Below the pieces are notes generated by a model. It was given only the letters and a program-made list of their open reading frames with translations, ran no database searches and was not told where the DNA came from. This document shows positions 1 through 11,039 of a DNA stretch of 64,000 nt, one piece after another. Source of the stretch: Schistocerca nitens (Eukaryota > Arthropoda > Insecta > Orthoptera > Acrididae); NCBI RefSeq assembly GCF_023898315.1, contig NC_064616.1, positions 645,478,974-645,542,973 of the forward strand, written 5' to 3'. The translations under genes and the position numbers were made by a program. The stretch's first letter is position 1, and every line of letters begins with the position of its first letter.

Positions 1-706
1 GTTGCTTCACAAGCAAAAACGGAAGGGATTTCTGCATCACATTGTGACAGGGGACAAAAAATGGTTTCATTACGATAACCCGGAATGCGAAAAAATCATG
101 GGGATATCCCGGCTATGCTTCCACGTCGACGGCCATACCGAATATTCACGGCTCCAAGATCATGGTCTGCATTTGGTGGGACCAGCTCGGTCTCGTGTAC
201 TATGAGGTGTTAAAACCAAGTGAAACAATCACAGGTGCTTGTTATCGAATGCAATTAATGCATTTCAGCAGAGCATTAAAAGACAAACAGAAGCAATACA
301 GCGAGACGAACGATAAAGTGATTTTGCAGCATGAAAACGCTCGACCCTACGTTGCAAAAGAGGTCAAAACGTACGTGGAAATGTTAAAATAGGAAGCGCT
401 ACCCCACCCGCTGTATTTTCCAGACATTGCTCCCTCTGACTATCACCTGTTTAGATCAATGGCGCATGGCCTGGCTAACCAACCCTTCCGATCTCATGAA
501 GAGACCACAAATTGGATCGATTCGTGGATAGCTTCAAAAGATGAACAATTTTTTTGACACGGGATTCGTACACTGCCTGAAAGATGGGAGAAAGTAGTGG
601 CCAGCAATCGAAAATACTTTGAATGATACAGGTGTAACCAATTTGTTTCATTAAAGCCTCAAATGTTGGGGAAAAAATGGCAGAAGCAAAGTTGTACACC
701 TTGTAA
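1..706 (+). pseudogene. mariner transposase remnant, 5'-truncated by the window edge
   Basis: This is the C-terminal half of a mariner (DD34D) transposase, the cut-and-paste enzyme of the element. Readable blocks in order are TGDKKWFHYDN (positions about 47-79), the CIWWDQLG block (about 167-190), VILQHENARPYVAK (about 319-360) and DIAPSDYHLF (about 424-453), with the reading ending at TGA 624-626. The spacing from the HEN block to the final Asp is 34 residues, as in mariner. It is dead: there is a frameshift near position 92, in-frame stops at 390-392 and within the C-terminal part, and the second catalytic Asp (usually HDN) reads Glu. Downstream, positions 627-706 look like the mariner 3' end. 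The element lies downstream of the PH exon of the FGD6-like gene, in the opposite orientation. Confidence 0.85.
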
Positions 707-1387
707 TTAAAAAAGATTTTTTTGGTATTTTTTTCTGAGCTAACTGTAGGCTACAAATCAAATTAAAATTAGAACTTCATTAAAGTAAAATGAAAAAGTT
801 TTCAGGGCTGAAATGATTGAATACTAGTGTTCTTATATATTTGATGTTTGTATAAACAGCTGCATCTCTGTCCAGGAGTTCAGTTCTGTTCTGCGGTACG
901 TTGGTGTCAGTAACATACATGCTTTTAGTGTTAAGTGTTGCACTTCACTGATGACTGCATTTGGTTTTGGACTTAATTGTGGCTCTGACATGACATGTTT
1001 CAATAACTGGAAGTCAACATTGCTTGAAGTGAGGTTTCAAACACTGCTTTTTTTTTTTTGCCTATACCAAAGGTCAATATCAAGTCTTTAACGCTGATGT
1101 TACAATAGTTCAAAAACGTCATTATCAACATTGAAACATCAAGGCTTAAACCCAAAACATAAATATTTTGTAAATAATGCTGATAACTGAACATTTCTAA
1201 TTGCCATTGCTGATATCTTAGAATTAAGTGAAATAATTATTCAATAAATTTCCGGGACTAAATAAAAATTACACCAAACAGAAAATAGCCTGATTATTCT
1301 CTTTAGCATATATTTAGTTATTCTGTGTCTGTAATTAAAACAATTTCACACTTGTATATACAATAGTAAAAGTAATTTCACACTCAC
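707..1387. other. intron of the FGD6-like gene, no recognised element
   Basis: AT-rich sequence between the mariner remnant and the PH exon. I see a short poly(T) run near 1050 and no convincing exon or repeat on either strand. It should be part of the intron downstream of the PH exon. Confidence 0.5.
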
Positions 1388-1525
1388 CAGAATGAAATAT
1401 CGTGGCTGACTGTCCTTTCTTGACAACTTTAAGAGTTCACCCTCCTTCAGAAATATTCTGCCTGGCTTGATTATTTCATAATTATTCAGCTGAGCTTGGA
1501 GCTGAAGTAATTTACTTAAATGATC
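1388..1525 (-). CDS. FGD6: FGD6-like RhoGEF gene, exon with start of the first PH domain
   Basis: A 138-bp, 46-codon exon. On the minus strand the acceptor reads TTGCCCAG just above 1525 and the donor reads GTGAGTG from 1387 downward. The peptide runs from DHLSKLL to QPRYFIL and carries the PH-domain start typical of FGD proteins (EIIKPGRIFLKEGELLKLSR), with the Lys-Glu-Gly strand and the LSRK loop. The exon is phase 0 at both ends, which fits the phase-0 donor at 22829, so the DH-PH linker is continuous with the large exon 21.3 kb away. The PH domain binds phosphoinositides and positions the exchange factor at membranes. The rest of the PH domain must be coded below position 1. Similarity is closer to FGD6 than to FGD5 as I remember those families. 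Confidence 0.85.
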
Positions 1526-2339
1526 CTGGGCAACATAAAAAAATAACTTTACAAATAAGAAATACATGTTTGACAAGAAAGCATATTATACACTGAACTC
1601 AACAACAGTAGCCGAACAGCACTCTTTAATCGTAAATTGGCACTTGGATGCTATTACAACCTTTTTACCCATACAGAATGAGACAGAGCGCCATATGCTC
1701 TATGGAAGAGCTTAAATACTCTAAAGCTGAAAGCCAACTGCCTGCCAAAATATTTTCAAAAATCTCACAAACGTTCCAACTATTCTCCGCAAAGTTACAT
1801 CAATTGATTTGGATTCAACGAAAAGGAGTATAGGAGAAGACACATCTGCAACAAAGTACAATTGGGCATGTCATTTCCAACAACATATAAGGACCACCAA
1901 AACACGCTGAAGCTGATTCACAGAACTAGCAGTACATTGGATGGAACAGATATTCAGGAATTATTAAATGATATTAACTGTTGCTCTCAGAGTTGCAGCT
2001 GATGACAGACAGAGTACAATCATACTGACATGTCATTTATGTTCAATGTTCTTCCTGCAGCAAACAATAATGCAATCCGTGTAGCTGAATACTGGAAATG
2101 TGAGATTTAATGATAATTCTGGGCACTAAACAAGCATGTTAAAATTAAAAAGCATGTTTCAGATAAAGCGTGAATAGCATTATGAATACCTATTGGGATA
2201 TTTTGAATCCAGATATTGTGTGATAATCTGCAGACTGTCATTCTGCAATAACGTAAAACTGCAGTGAAGCAGCAAATATTTCTTACAATTAAACTGAAAA
2301 TTTTAAAATAATGTTGTGACAATCTGCATTTCCTCAACA
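1526..2339. other. intron, no recognised element
   Basis: AT-rich intron of the FGD6-like gene between the PH exon and the SINE. No coding or repeat signal was recognised. Confidence 0.5.
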
Positions 2340-2588
2340 AATCTCTAAATTCCAGAATGAGAATTCTTTCAGGAGTGCTAGTTCTGCAAGGTTCGCAGGA
2401 GAGCTTCTGTAAAGTTTGGAAGGTAGGAGACGAGATACTGGCAGAAGTAAAGCTGTGAGGAAAGGGCGTGAGTCGTGCTTTGGTAGCTCAGTTGGTAGAG
2501 CACTTGCCCGCGAAAGGCAAAGGTCCCAAGTTCGAGTCTCGGTCGGGCACACAGTTTTAATCTGCCAGGAAGTTTTAATCTCTAAATT
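2340..2588 (+). mobile_element. tRNA-derived SINE with 12-bp target-site duplication
   Basis: The body (2352-2576) contains a tRNA-like part with box A (GGTAGCTCAGTTGGTAGAGC, 2480-2499), a hairpin TTGCC...GGCAA and box B (AGTTCGAGTCTCGG, about 2529-2542). It is followed by a tail TCTGCCAGGAAGTTTTAA. The body is bounded by perfect 12-bp copies of AATCTCTAAATT at 2340-2351 and 2577-2588, the sign of LINE-driven retroposition. A true tRNA gene is unlikely: the arms pair imperfectly and the anticodon loop (CGCGAAA) lacks the usual U33. The 5' part (about 2352-2470) resembles a family I remember as common in grasshoppers. It lies in the large intron, antisense to the host gene. Confidence 0.85.
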
Positions 2589-3880
2589 TTTTGTAACTAT
2601 GACATGTCATGCTCACAGATGTTTAAATATTTTACAATGCAGTGATGTTACTCCACTTATGCGGCCATTGAGAGCTATTTCATGTACCCACAACGACATT
2701 TCACCCTCTTTTTAAACAGAGAACCTTACGTTAAAAAAAGTTCTAAATGTATTACCACTGAGGAGACAATTTTCTAATTGAAACATGCAGTTATTAAAAT
2801 CACATTATAATTACCGAGTTTTGTCTATCACAAAATTTCTTTACATTATTATATATCTGATACAGACAATTCAACTGTATATGAGCATGTCTTGGGATTG
2901 TTAATAGAGTGAGAATTTGTATCTCCAGCAAAATTCTTGTCTGGAAAATAGTGTACCTAGATGGAGATGACATTTCAGAGTGCTGGTAAAATACAGTCTC
3001 TTTTTCCAATAATTTATTTATTCTACATGGGTTTAAATTTTCATGACAATTCTATTCTAGTGATACAGAGTGCCATACCCACTTAATACGGAGATAATAT
3101 CACATCAGGGAAAAAAAAAAAAAAAACTCAAGTTGTCATGAGATCTCCCGAGTTTCAATGCCTAACTTGGTAGGACATTTATAAATGGTCATTTGCCTGG
3201 GAATTTGCCCAAAGCAGTTTTAAATGGTCAAAAATCTGGGTATTTATAAAAAAAGTACCTTTTAAAGTTTTTACTGCTAGAATGTACAATTTACCAATTA
3301 AAATAAGGGATGGTATGATATTCCTGATATTAAAAACTGTTTTCACTTAATCCTATGTATGTCATTCATTTATTACTAAGAACAAAAGGAAAGAAGAGAG
3401 AAGCATTTTTTTTCCTTTTTAAACTAGGAATGGCGCATGTTGCTCACAGCTGCTTATCATTTATAATATTACCAGATCTACTCTCCACTCTTGGTTTCTC
3501 TCTGTCGCAGCCCCCCCCCCCCCTCCCCCACACACACACACACATTGAACAACTGTGTAGTGATAAGCTGGTATAAAAAAACATTGTCCTCAAGTCATCG
3601 CTTTGTAATATAATGCATTTTATAGCCCATGTTAAATCTCTGAATATTATTGAAGAATGATCATTGATAACAAAATTATTACTCAATGTATTAAATAACT
3701 GACACGTGTTTCTTGATGATAAATCTATTCTTAAATGTTAAACTGTTTTCAGTGGGGGAGGGGGGAGAGCAACATACGAGACAGATTATAGTTTTCTGTT
3801 CTGATCCTTTCTTTATCTACTTTTGCATGAGTGCACTGCTGTGATGATAAAATAATGACATTAGCATGAGTTTAATAACA
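2589..3880. repeat. intron with simple repeats
   Basis: No gene was recognised. It holds a poly(A) run at about 3109-3126 and a low-complexity tract at 3510-3544 (12 or more C, then TCCCCC, then (CA)n). The proline/histidine-rich reading frames over this tract are products of the repeat. Confidence 0.6.
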
Positions 3881-3884
3881 AAAG

Positions 3885-4342
3885 AATGAATGCACACCTT
3901 GCAGCTTATCTTCCTGATCCAGCAGTACAAGGTAGTAACCTGAAGCGTTTTGAGGTGTTTGATGCAACAAGCTTTGTTTGTGGCACAGCAAAGAACACTG
4001 GACTAAATGTTATTCAGGATAGAGAGAATTTCTAACAGGGACAAACAAGGAATAGGATTCAGACAAAGTATGTGGGAAGGAGTGAGTCCTCTCCCTCAGG
4101 AAGATAAAAATCGTCATGTAAATCCTTCATTGTGGTGGTGAGGTTTACAAGGAACTTGTGAATTTGCAGAAGCTGCCATAGAAATTCTGGGCACATCAGT
4201 TAAATCTGCAGTGACAGAGCATTCCTTCAGCACTTGCAAAGACAAAATGGAAAGGAACCCAATGGTCAACAAGGAATCAGATTCAGGAGAATCTGGGGCA
4301 GAGTCAGAACTTTATGATTCTTCTTCATCTTATGAAGATTAA
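3885..4342 (+). pseudogene. hAT-family transposase C-terminal remnant
   Basis: A broken reading frame resembling the C-terminal dimerisation region of hAT transposases. The first block, starting HLAAYLPDPAVQGSNLK, corresponds to the family's H-P-A-A-Y-L-L-D-P segment. After a stop and frame change come a block around FRQSMWEGVSPLP and then WW*GLQGT, with a stop inside the usual WWxGL motif. Next are AAIEILGTSVKSAVTEHSFS (the family's T-S-A-x-T-E-R-S-F-S signature) and an acidic tail ending ESELYDSSSSYED before TAA at 4340-4342. The N-terminal BED finger and catalytic core are absent. At least one frameshift and one internal stop make it inactive. The family is clear, the sub-family is not. 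Confidence 0.7.
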
Positions 4343-4889
4343 GAAACTGACAACAATTTTTTTTAATTTTTTTTTTTTTTTTGCTGTAGTATAATATAAG
4401 TAAACATGCTACCTACAGGCTAGTTGCTTAATTTAAGCTATACATTATTTCAAAAATACTTTTAAACTTGAGTGTTGCTTTCTTCTTCTGTTAGTTATAT
4501 GGCATGTTGTGTAGAAAATTGAATTATTTACTTTCTGTGGCAGTATGACTGGCACTGGTGTTAATATCCGCTTATCAGCTTCCATTTCCATTCAGGCAGA
4601 TATTAACATCAACACCACCAATACTGCTGCAATAAGTTTAAAAACATATTTTTCAACACAACTTGGCATATAATCAACACACAAGCCAACACATTAAAGT
4701 GTTTCCTAGGTTCTTGTCACAGAATCAGTACCTAGAATCATGCTACAAACTTGAATACGTAACTTATGCACTCCCCATCTGATGATGAGCCTCAAATGGA
4801 TAAAAAACTAGTTAACAGAACTAAACAAACAAGTGATTTGTCAAAGTTATCTGAATTCATATTTAAAAGGGAGCAACAACAACATAGAG
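4343..4889. other. intron, no recognised element
   Basis: AT-rich sequence with a poly(T) run near 4360-4382. Nothing recognised. Confidence 0.4.
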
Positions 4890-5985
4890 CATAAAAGAAT
4901 GACAAAAGTTTCCGGCCACAGGTAGTACCAGGAGGTGGATATCAAGGACACCAAAAATTAGTAGCCTACCAAGAAATGATATGTGACTGACTCAAAGACT
5001 TCTTATGTAATAGAACCCAGTATGTCGTCCTTCACAGCGAGTGTTCATCGGAGGCAGGGATAACATCAGGAGTGCCCCAGAGAAGTGTGACATGATCACT
5101 GCTATTTCTACATACATACATACATACATGATCTGGCAGACAGAATGGGCTGCAATCTGTGGTTGTTCGCTGATGGTGCTGTGGTGTACAGGAAGGTGAT
5201 GAAGATCAGTGATTGTAGGATGACACAAGATGACCTAGACAAAATTTCTAGTTGGTGTGATGAATAGCAACTGGCTCTAAATGTAGAAAAATGTAAGCTA
5301 ATGCACATGAGTAGGAAAAACAAACCAATAATGTTTGGATACAGCATTAGTAGTGTCCTGCTTGACACAGTCACGTCATCTAAATATCTGGGCGTAATGC
5401 TGAGAAGCGATATGAAATGGATCGAGCATGTGAGGATTGTGGTAGGGAGGGCAAATAGTCACCTTTGGTTTATTGGGATAATTTTAGGAAAGAGTGGTTC
5501 ATCTGTAAATGAGACCGCAAATAGGATGCTAGTGCAACCTATTCTTGAGTACTGCTCGAATGTGTGGAACCCGCACCAGGTCGGATTGAAAAAAAGACAT
5601 CAAAGCAGTGTAGAGGTGAGCTGCTAGATTTGTTTCTGGTAGGTTTGACCAGCATCCAAGTGTAATGAATATCCTTCAGGAGCTCAAGTGTAAATCTCTG
5701 GAGGGAAGAAGACATTCATTTTGTTGAACACTACTGAGAATGTTTAGATGAGTGGTATTTGAAGCTGACTGTAGAACAATCCTACTGCTGCCAACAAATT
5801 CTGTGTAGGTACTGCAAAGATAAGATACACGAAATTAGGGCTCATATGGAGGCATATAGGTAGTCATTTTTCCCTCACTCTACCTGTGAGTGTAACAGGA
5901 ATGGAAATGACTAGTAGATCTACAGCGTACCCTCGGCCACACACCGTGCACTGGCTTGTGGAGTATGTATGTAGATGTAGATGAA
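4890..5985 (+). pseudogene. Jockey/CR1-like LINE, 5'-truncated, reverse transcriptase remnant
   Basis: The 3' part of a non-LTR retrotransposon. It starts within the reverse transcriptase palm (ITSGVPQRSV, near 5065), passes an active-site block reading LFADGAVVYRKVM (about 5163-5201), then SRKNKPIMFGYSISSVLL and SKYLGVMLRSDMKW (5310-5420), the NRMLVQPILEYCSNVWNPHQ block (5520-5580), and the C-terminal region. The second Asp of the catalytic F-x-D-D box is Gly, so it cannot polymerise. A (CATA)n tract at 5108-5130 disrupts the frame. The 3' end carries a short GATGTA-type repeat (about 5968-5985). The 5' boundary is approximate. Related 3' ends occur at 9610-10055 and 33900-34310. Confidence 0.8.
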
Positions 5986-6339
5986 CAAGTTGAGCAACTT
6001 TTAAGCATGCACCTGAGGCCCAACAAAAGAGATTTTCTGAACATCCCAGAAATGACAGATTTCACGAATGATGCTCAAAAATGATCTGCACATATGCATA
6101 GTGAAGTTTTTCTTTGAGCTAGTCCAAGATGACAAAATATGGCACTGCTAATTTTCCAATTTGAATGCTGCTTCAAATCTAGGATATACAAATTCTGAAC
6201 ATACTTTTCATATAACTGGTGGGTTAAATGGCCGTGGTGTTCCTGAATCTACACATTGTCAAGATACAAACAAAACACTGCCCTTTACTGAATAATGAGA
6301 GAGTCTTATACAAAACACAATTATCAAACCATTAACTCC
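5986..6339. other. intron, no recognised element
   Basis: No coding or repeat signal recognised between two LINE fragments. Confidence 0.35.
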
Positions 6340-6414
6340 TCCAGGAAATTATCCTCTTCATGGTATAGACGAACGACCTAGTGGATAATGTTGGAGACTC
6401 CACGAAGTTGTTCA

Positions 6415-6454
<40 letters not shown>

Positions 6455-6990
6455 TAAAAAGTCACAACACCAGAAAACTGTAACAAAATACAAGAATACC
6501 TGCAGAGGATACATAATTGTTGCAAGGAGTGGCAATTCAGCTTAAACTCAAATGTAGTCTTTCATGGATAAATTGGCAGAAGGTACCATTATTGTTTGAT
6601 TATATAATCAGTAATCAAACAATGGAAACAGTGACAACTGTTACACATCTATGAATAAGCATACAAAATCATTTAAAATAGGACAACCACATTCAACTAG
6701 TTGCAAGTAAGGTTGATTCCAGACCAAGATTCATTAGAAAAATCTCACCACAGTTCATAACAGGCTTGCTTAGTTCTCCGGGGACTGTTCATTAAAGACG
6801 AAGGTAACTTCAGGAAGTGTGATAGGACAACTTCTGCTTCATACCCACATAAATGATCTGTCAGTTTGGGTGTGCACTGATCAGAATGATTATTCACAGC
6901 ACAGCTATCTAGACGAAATGTCACTGTTGAGTGACTGTAGAGATATTCATGATTAAAATGTACATTACAGTTTTACTTTTCTTTATTGAA
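6340..6990 (+). pseudogene. LINE reverse transcriptase fragments with a (GAT)n expansion
   Basis: Short stretches of LINE reverse transcriptase. NDLVDNVGDSTKLFMDD (about 6365-6420) is the palm leading into the F-x-D-D box. It is followed by a (GAT/TGA)n microsatellite (6418-6450), then LQRIHNCCKEWQFSLN (about 6501-6548). A second piece (about 6800-6920, with HINDLSVWV) is another palm segment, so two fragments may be joined. Nothing is intact. The right end abuts the foldback at about 7010. Confidence 0.6.
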
Positions 6991-7010
6991 TGGAGTCCTT
7001 ACACTACCAA

Positions 7011-9604
7011 TTTTCAGGGACTCAGCCCTCTTTTCAGGTGTATCTGTAAGTAAAATAAATAATTCCTCCAACCTGCAGGACCATACACATGCAAACAAAA
7101 CTGGAGAAAAAACATAACTGGGGATCAGAAAAATGCACACCATCATGCATACCTATAAATAGAAGGTTGATGCATTTATGTCAAAGCTAACTTGTGGGGT
7201 AACAAATCCGTTGTACAGGACCCATCAGACTGAATACCTAAATGTACCCACGCAACACGCACATTTCAATTGCAACTGACTTAAGTCTTCCACAGTCTGA
7301 AAATGCTAGCGATAGGGCATAGAGTCTAAAGCAATCAAATAAAGCCATATGGGAGGCAGAAGGCTGAAAATAGCAGGCTAAAAACTATGTAACATGTACC
7401 TAGCTTACAAAATGACCAACCGAACAAATGTTTATGATGTGCTGTCATTAGAAGGCAGCACACAGATAACATGTAAGTGGAACAAGGGAACTGCTTTTCC
7501 AAGTATCATTAGCAGAGAAACTGAAACACCTGCAACACTATGCTAGCGCACTGCACCTAACACTTATGAAATACTTTTACAGAGCGTCGATGTGTTCCAT
7601 CTGTCAATGGAATGAGAATTGAGCAGTGGCACTATGGGTCACAGCCTCGTAGACACAGCGTAAGAAGCACACATTACAGACTGAAGTGTAACCAGGGTTA
7701 GTGTTGGAGACACAATGAAAATTGGTAGTTAGAACTGGCTATAGGTAAACAGCCCAAAGTAATAATGGCACATGTACAAGAGATGTTCGCCCTTACAGAA
7801 AAATAATGGATTGTGATCACAGTTAATGGAACATATAGTAAACCTGATCTAAAAACAATAGAACCACAGAACACACACACTCACAGCTTAATACTAATGA
7901 CAAACAATCACTCAATGTGGAACACCTGCAGAATATAAATTGGTATGCGCTGAAGTTAGCATTACTACATAAATTACAGTAAGGAGCTATCGTCACGAAT
8001 AAAACACTAGGCCAGCTAATTAAAAAAGCATATTAAAAAAAAAAAAAAAAAAAAAAAAAGCATAATGAACAACAATGTCACAATTTAGAACCAGTGGCAA
8101 AGAGGCCCAAACATAACAGAAATGCCAAATTGTGACGCATCTCACGAGGTAAAAGTTGAAATTATTTTCCAAGAGAAAAAGGAGACCAATATACAATAAA
8201 TGGGCAATATAGCAATAAAACACATTAAAAACTCTAGGTCCAGTCACTGTTGTATGTTTTTGGTATAGTGCCAGCAGCCCAAGTTAGATAGTCAGTAATG
8301 GGCTACTGAAAGCATTGCACAAAATTATTCAATATTTTTTATGCGTAAGCTCTATTTGTTTGTTAACAGAAGTGTCAGGATTACTAGTTTTGCATTTAAA
8401 AAACCTTGATCTTTTCTAGTATAATCAGTGCAATAGCCTTAGGATAAATACAGAGCTTATTCTTGAGAATATACTGAATAATTTTGTACAGTGCTTTCAA
8501 TAGCCCATTAATGTCTGTAGCTAATTGGCTGTTGGTGTTATACCATAGTGCTGCCCCAGTCCCTGGGACCTAGTGTTTATGTGTTTTATTGCTATAACTG
8601 TACACACTTTTTTTATCAGTTGGCCTAGTGTTTTATTCGTGATGATAGCTCCTTTACTGTAACTTATGTAGTAATGCTAACTTCAGCACATACCAATTTA
8701 TATTCTATATGCGTGTTTTGTATTGAGCGAATGTTTGTCAATAGTATTAAGCTATGAGGGTATGTGTGCTGTGGTTCTATTATTTTTAATCCCCGTTTAC
8801 TACATGTTCTGTTTTAACTATGGTCTTCATGGACTATTTTTCTTTAAGGGCAAACATCTCTCGTACATGTGACAATATTACTTTGAGCTGTTATCTACAG
8901 CCAGTTCCAATTTCTAATTTTTGTTGTGCCTCTAACACTAATCCCAGTTACATTTCAGTTTGTAATGTGAGCTGCTTATGCTGTGTTTACAAGGGTGCAA
9001 CCCATAGCGCCACTGCTCAGTTCTGTTTCCACTGACACATGGAACACATTGGCGCTCTGTAAAAGTCTTTCATAAGTATTCGCTGCAGTGCACTAACACA
9101 GTGTTGCAGGTTATTTTGGTTTCTCAGTTAATGATACTTGGAACTGCAGTTTCATTGTTCCACTTACATGCTATCTAAGTGCTGCCTGGCAATGACAGCA
9201 ACTCATAAACATTTGAGAGGTTGGTCACTTCGTTAAGTGCAGCCACGTGTTACATAGTTCTGCCTCCAACACAGTGTCAAATGTTGATTTATTTGGTTTA
9301 TTTAGACTCCATGCACCATTGCTGGCACATTCACGATATGGATGACTTACGTCAATTGCAGTTGAAATGTGCTTGTTATGTGGACACATTTGGGCATTCA
9401 ATCTGATGAGCCTTTTAAGTTAGCTTTGACATGGACACCTTGACCCATAATTTATACTCTTAGGTATACTCAATAATGTGGGTTTATGTGACCCCAATTA
9501 TCCTTTTTCTCTCCTATTGTTTACATGCTTATGGTCTTGCACTTTGGTGATATTATTTATTTTAACTTACAGGTATACTTGAAGACAAGGTCGAGTCCTT
9601 GAAA
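7011..9604. repeat. large imperfect foldback (inverted repeat), about 2.6 kb
   Basis: The left arm (7011-8386) and right arm (8416-9604) are reverse complements of each other along their length, around a loop of about 30 nt (8387-8415). Anchor pairs: CAGGGACTCAGCC (7015) with GAGTCCTTGAAA (9593); the 7790-7890 stretch with 8745-8870; ACACTAGGCCAGC (8005) with GGCCTAGTGTTTTATTCG (8623); the 8270-8360 stretch with 8440-8545. Identity is high but clearly imperfect, so the duplication is old. The left arm holds about 180 bp with no partner, including a poly(A) run (8035-8059). No transposase was recognised. It could be a foldback-type transposon or two inverted copies of one repeat. The transcript of the host intron would pass through it as a long hairpin. 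Confidence 0.85.
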
Positions 9605-10055
9605 CCTGATAGAGCACATACCAAACACTTGGGCAATCTTTTCCTGAATACTGCTCAAGTATTCAGGATCTGCGATGCCCAACAGGTTGGATTAAAGAAA
9701 GTACTGTTTGGTTTGATTAGTACAAGAGTGATACAGAATTACTCCATGAGGATAGATGGGGATCCTATGAGAAAAAAAGACTATTTTTTCACAGAATGAT
9801 GTTGAGGAAATTAGAGAACCCGCATTTGCAACACACAGCAGAATGATTATACTGTCTCCAACATTCCTCTAGTGCACAGACTGTAATAACAAAATAATGG
9901 ATATTGGGACTCATACAGAAGCATTCAGGCAATCATTTTTCTCCTGCGCAATTTTTGAGTGGAAAAGAAAGGGAATTACTTTGAAAACAGCACAAGTATC
10001 CTCCACAATGCCCTGTGCAATGTCTCTGAGAGTATGTATATAGCTGTAGATGATT
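9605..10055 (+). pseudogene. LINE 3'-end fragment
   Basis: The 3' terminus of a Jockey/CR1-like LINE. It includes the QQVGLKK block (about 9681-9701, equivalent to HQVGLKK in the copy at 4890-5985), a degraded C-terminus around KLENPHLQHTAE, and the end ESMYIAVDDFVC, which is the translated GATGTA-like tail. It directly follows the foldback. Several stops and frame changes are present. Confidence 0.6.
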
Positions 10056-10329
10056 TTGTTTGTACACACTACTGTGTAATGTTCAGTATTACTTCACAAA
10101 GAGAAAAAGCCTATTTTGCTCGCCTACACAAGTCAAATAGACACACGACTAATAAGTGGGGCAGGATTTACACATTTGAGCTTCAGAAGTGGTGTGTAAT
10201 ATGTCCAGACACTCGTGCACAAGCCAGAGACAAACTAAGTAGTAAAGCAAACCTGAACCTGGTTTTCAAATGTTCCTTTACATATGGAAATCGAGGGTTA
10301 CTGCATCAATTTAATTGTCACATCACTGC
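10056..10329. other. short unassigned intronic stretch
   Basis: Open in one plus frame (9959-10396) but with no recognised family. Probably repeat-derived sequence between two LINE pieces. Confidence 0.3.
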
Positions 10330-11035
10330 AAAGATGAGTGATATAGATACTAGTGGCACTAGTGTTAAGCTTCAGGGCTCAATGGCATCCCTATGAGAAT
10401 CTTGCCAAGTACTGTGGTTGAACTAGCCACTCTTTGAACTATAATCTACCATTGATCCCTAGAACAAAAAACAGTGCTCAGTAATTGGAAGAAAGCACAG
10501 GTCACGTCTGTCTACAAGAAGAGCAACAGAAGCGATCCACAAAACTACCATCCAATGACATAGATATGTTTTAGAATCTTTGGACATTTTCTGATATCAA
10601 ACGTAAAAAGGTATCTCTAACAGAATGACATCCCCCAAGTCAATCAGCATGGATTCAAAAAACAATTTTCATGTGGAACCCAATTCACACTTTTCTTACA
10701 CAATATCCTGAAAGCCATGGATCAAGGCTTCAGGCACGCGCAGTATTTTCTGATTTACAAAAAGCATTTGACTCAGTACCACACTTACATTTATTATCAA
10801 AAGTACAATCATATATGATATCAAGCGAAATTTGTAACTGGACTGAGGATTTATTGGTAGGGAGGGTGCACCACATTAACTTGAATGGAAAGTCATTGAC
10901 ACATGAAGAAATAACAGAGTGCCCCAGAAGCGTGTTGGGAACCTTGCTGTTAATGGTGTATATTAACGACCTTGCAAATAATATTAGTAATCATCTCACA
11001 GATAATGCATTTATCTATAATGAAATGGAACATTT
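10330..11035 (+). pseudogene. Jockey-like LINE reverse transcriptase fragment
   Basis: A degraded reverse transcriptase. VLSNWKKAQVTSVYKKSNRS (about 10472-10531) is the fingers block, QNDIPQVNQHGFKKQFSCG (about 10621-10677) is motif 2a, followed by SDLQKAFDSVPHLHLLSK (10747-10802), which is palm motif A with its Asp intact. A degraded V-P-Q-G-S-V block follows (about 10917-10945), then VYINDLANNIS (about 10957-10989). Frameshifts separate the blocks. It is truncated at both ends and abuts the next LINE at about 11040. Confidence 0.75.
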
Positions 11036-11039
11036 TCAA

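Noticed and set aside
2470..2552. A functional tRNA gene
   Set aside because: Boxes A and B are good, but the arms pair poorly, U33 is missing, and the sequence sits in a SINE with a 12-bp target duplication.
3444..3686. Minus-strand Gly/Cys-rich and plus-strand Pro/His-rich small proteins
   Set aside because: Both are translations of the poly(C)/(CA)n tract.
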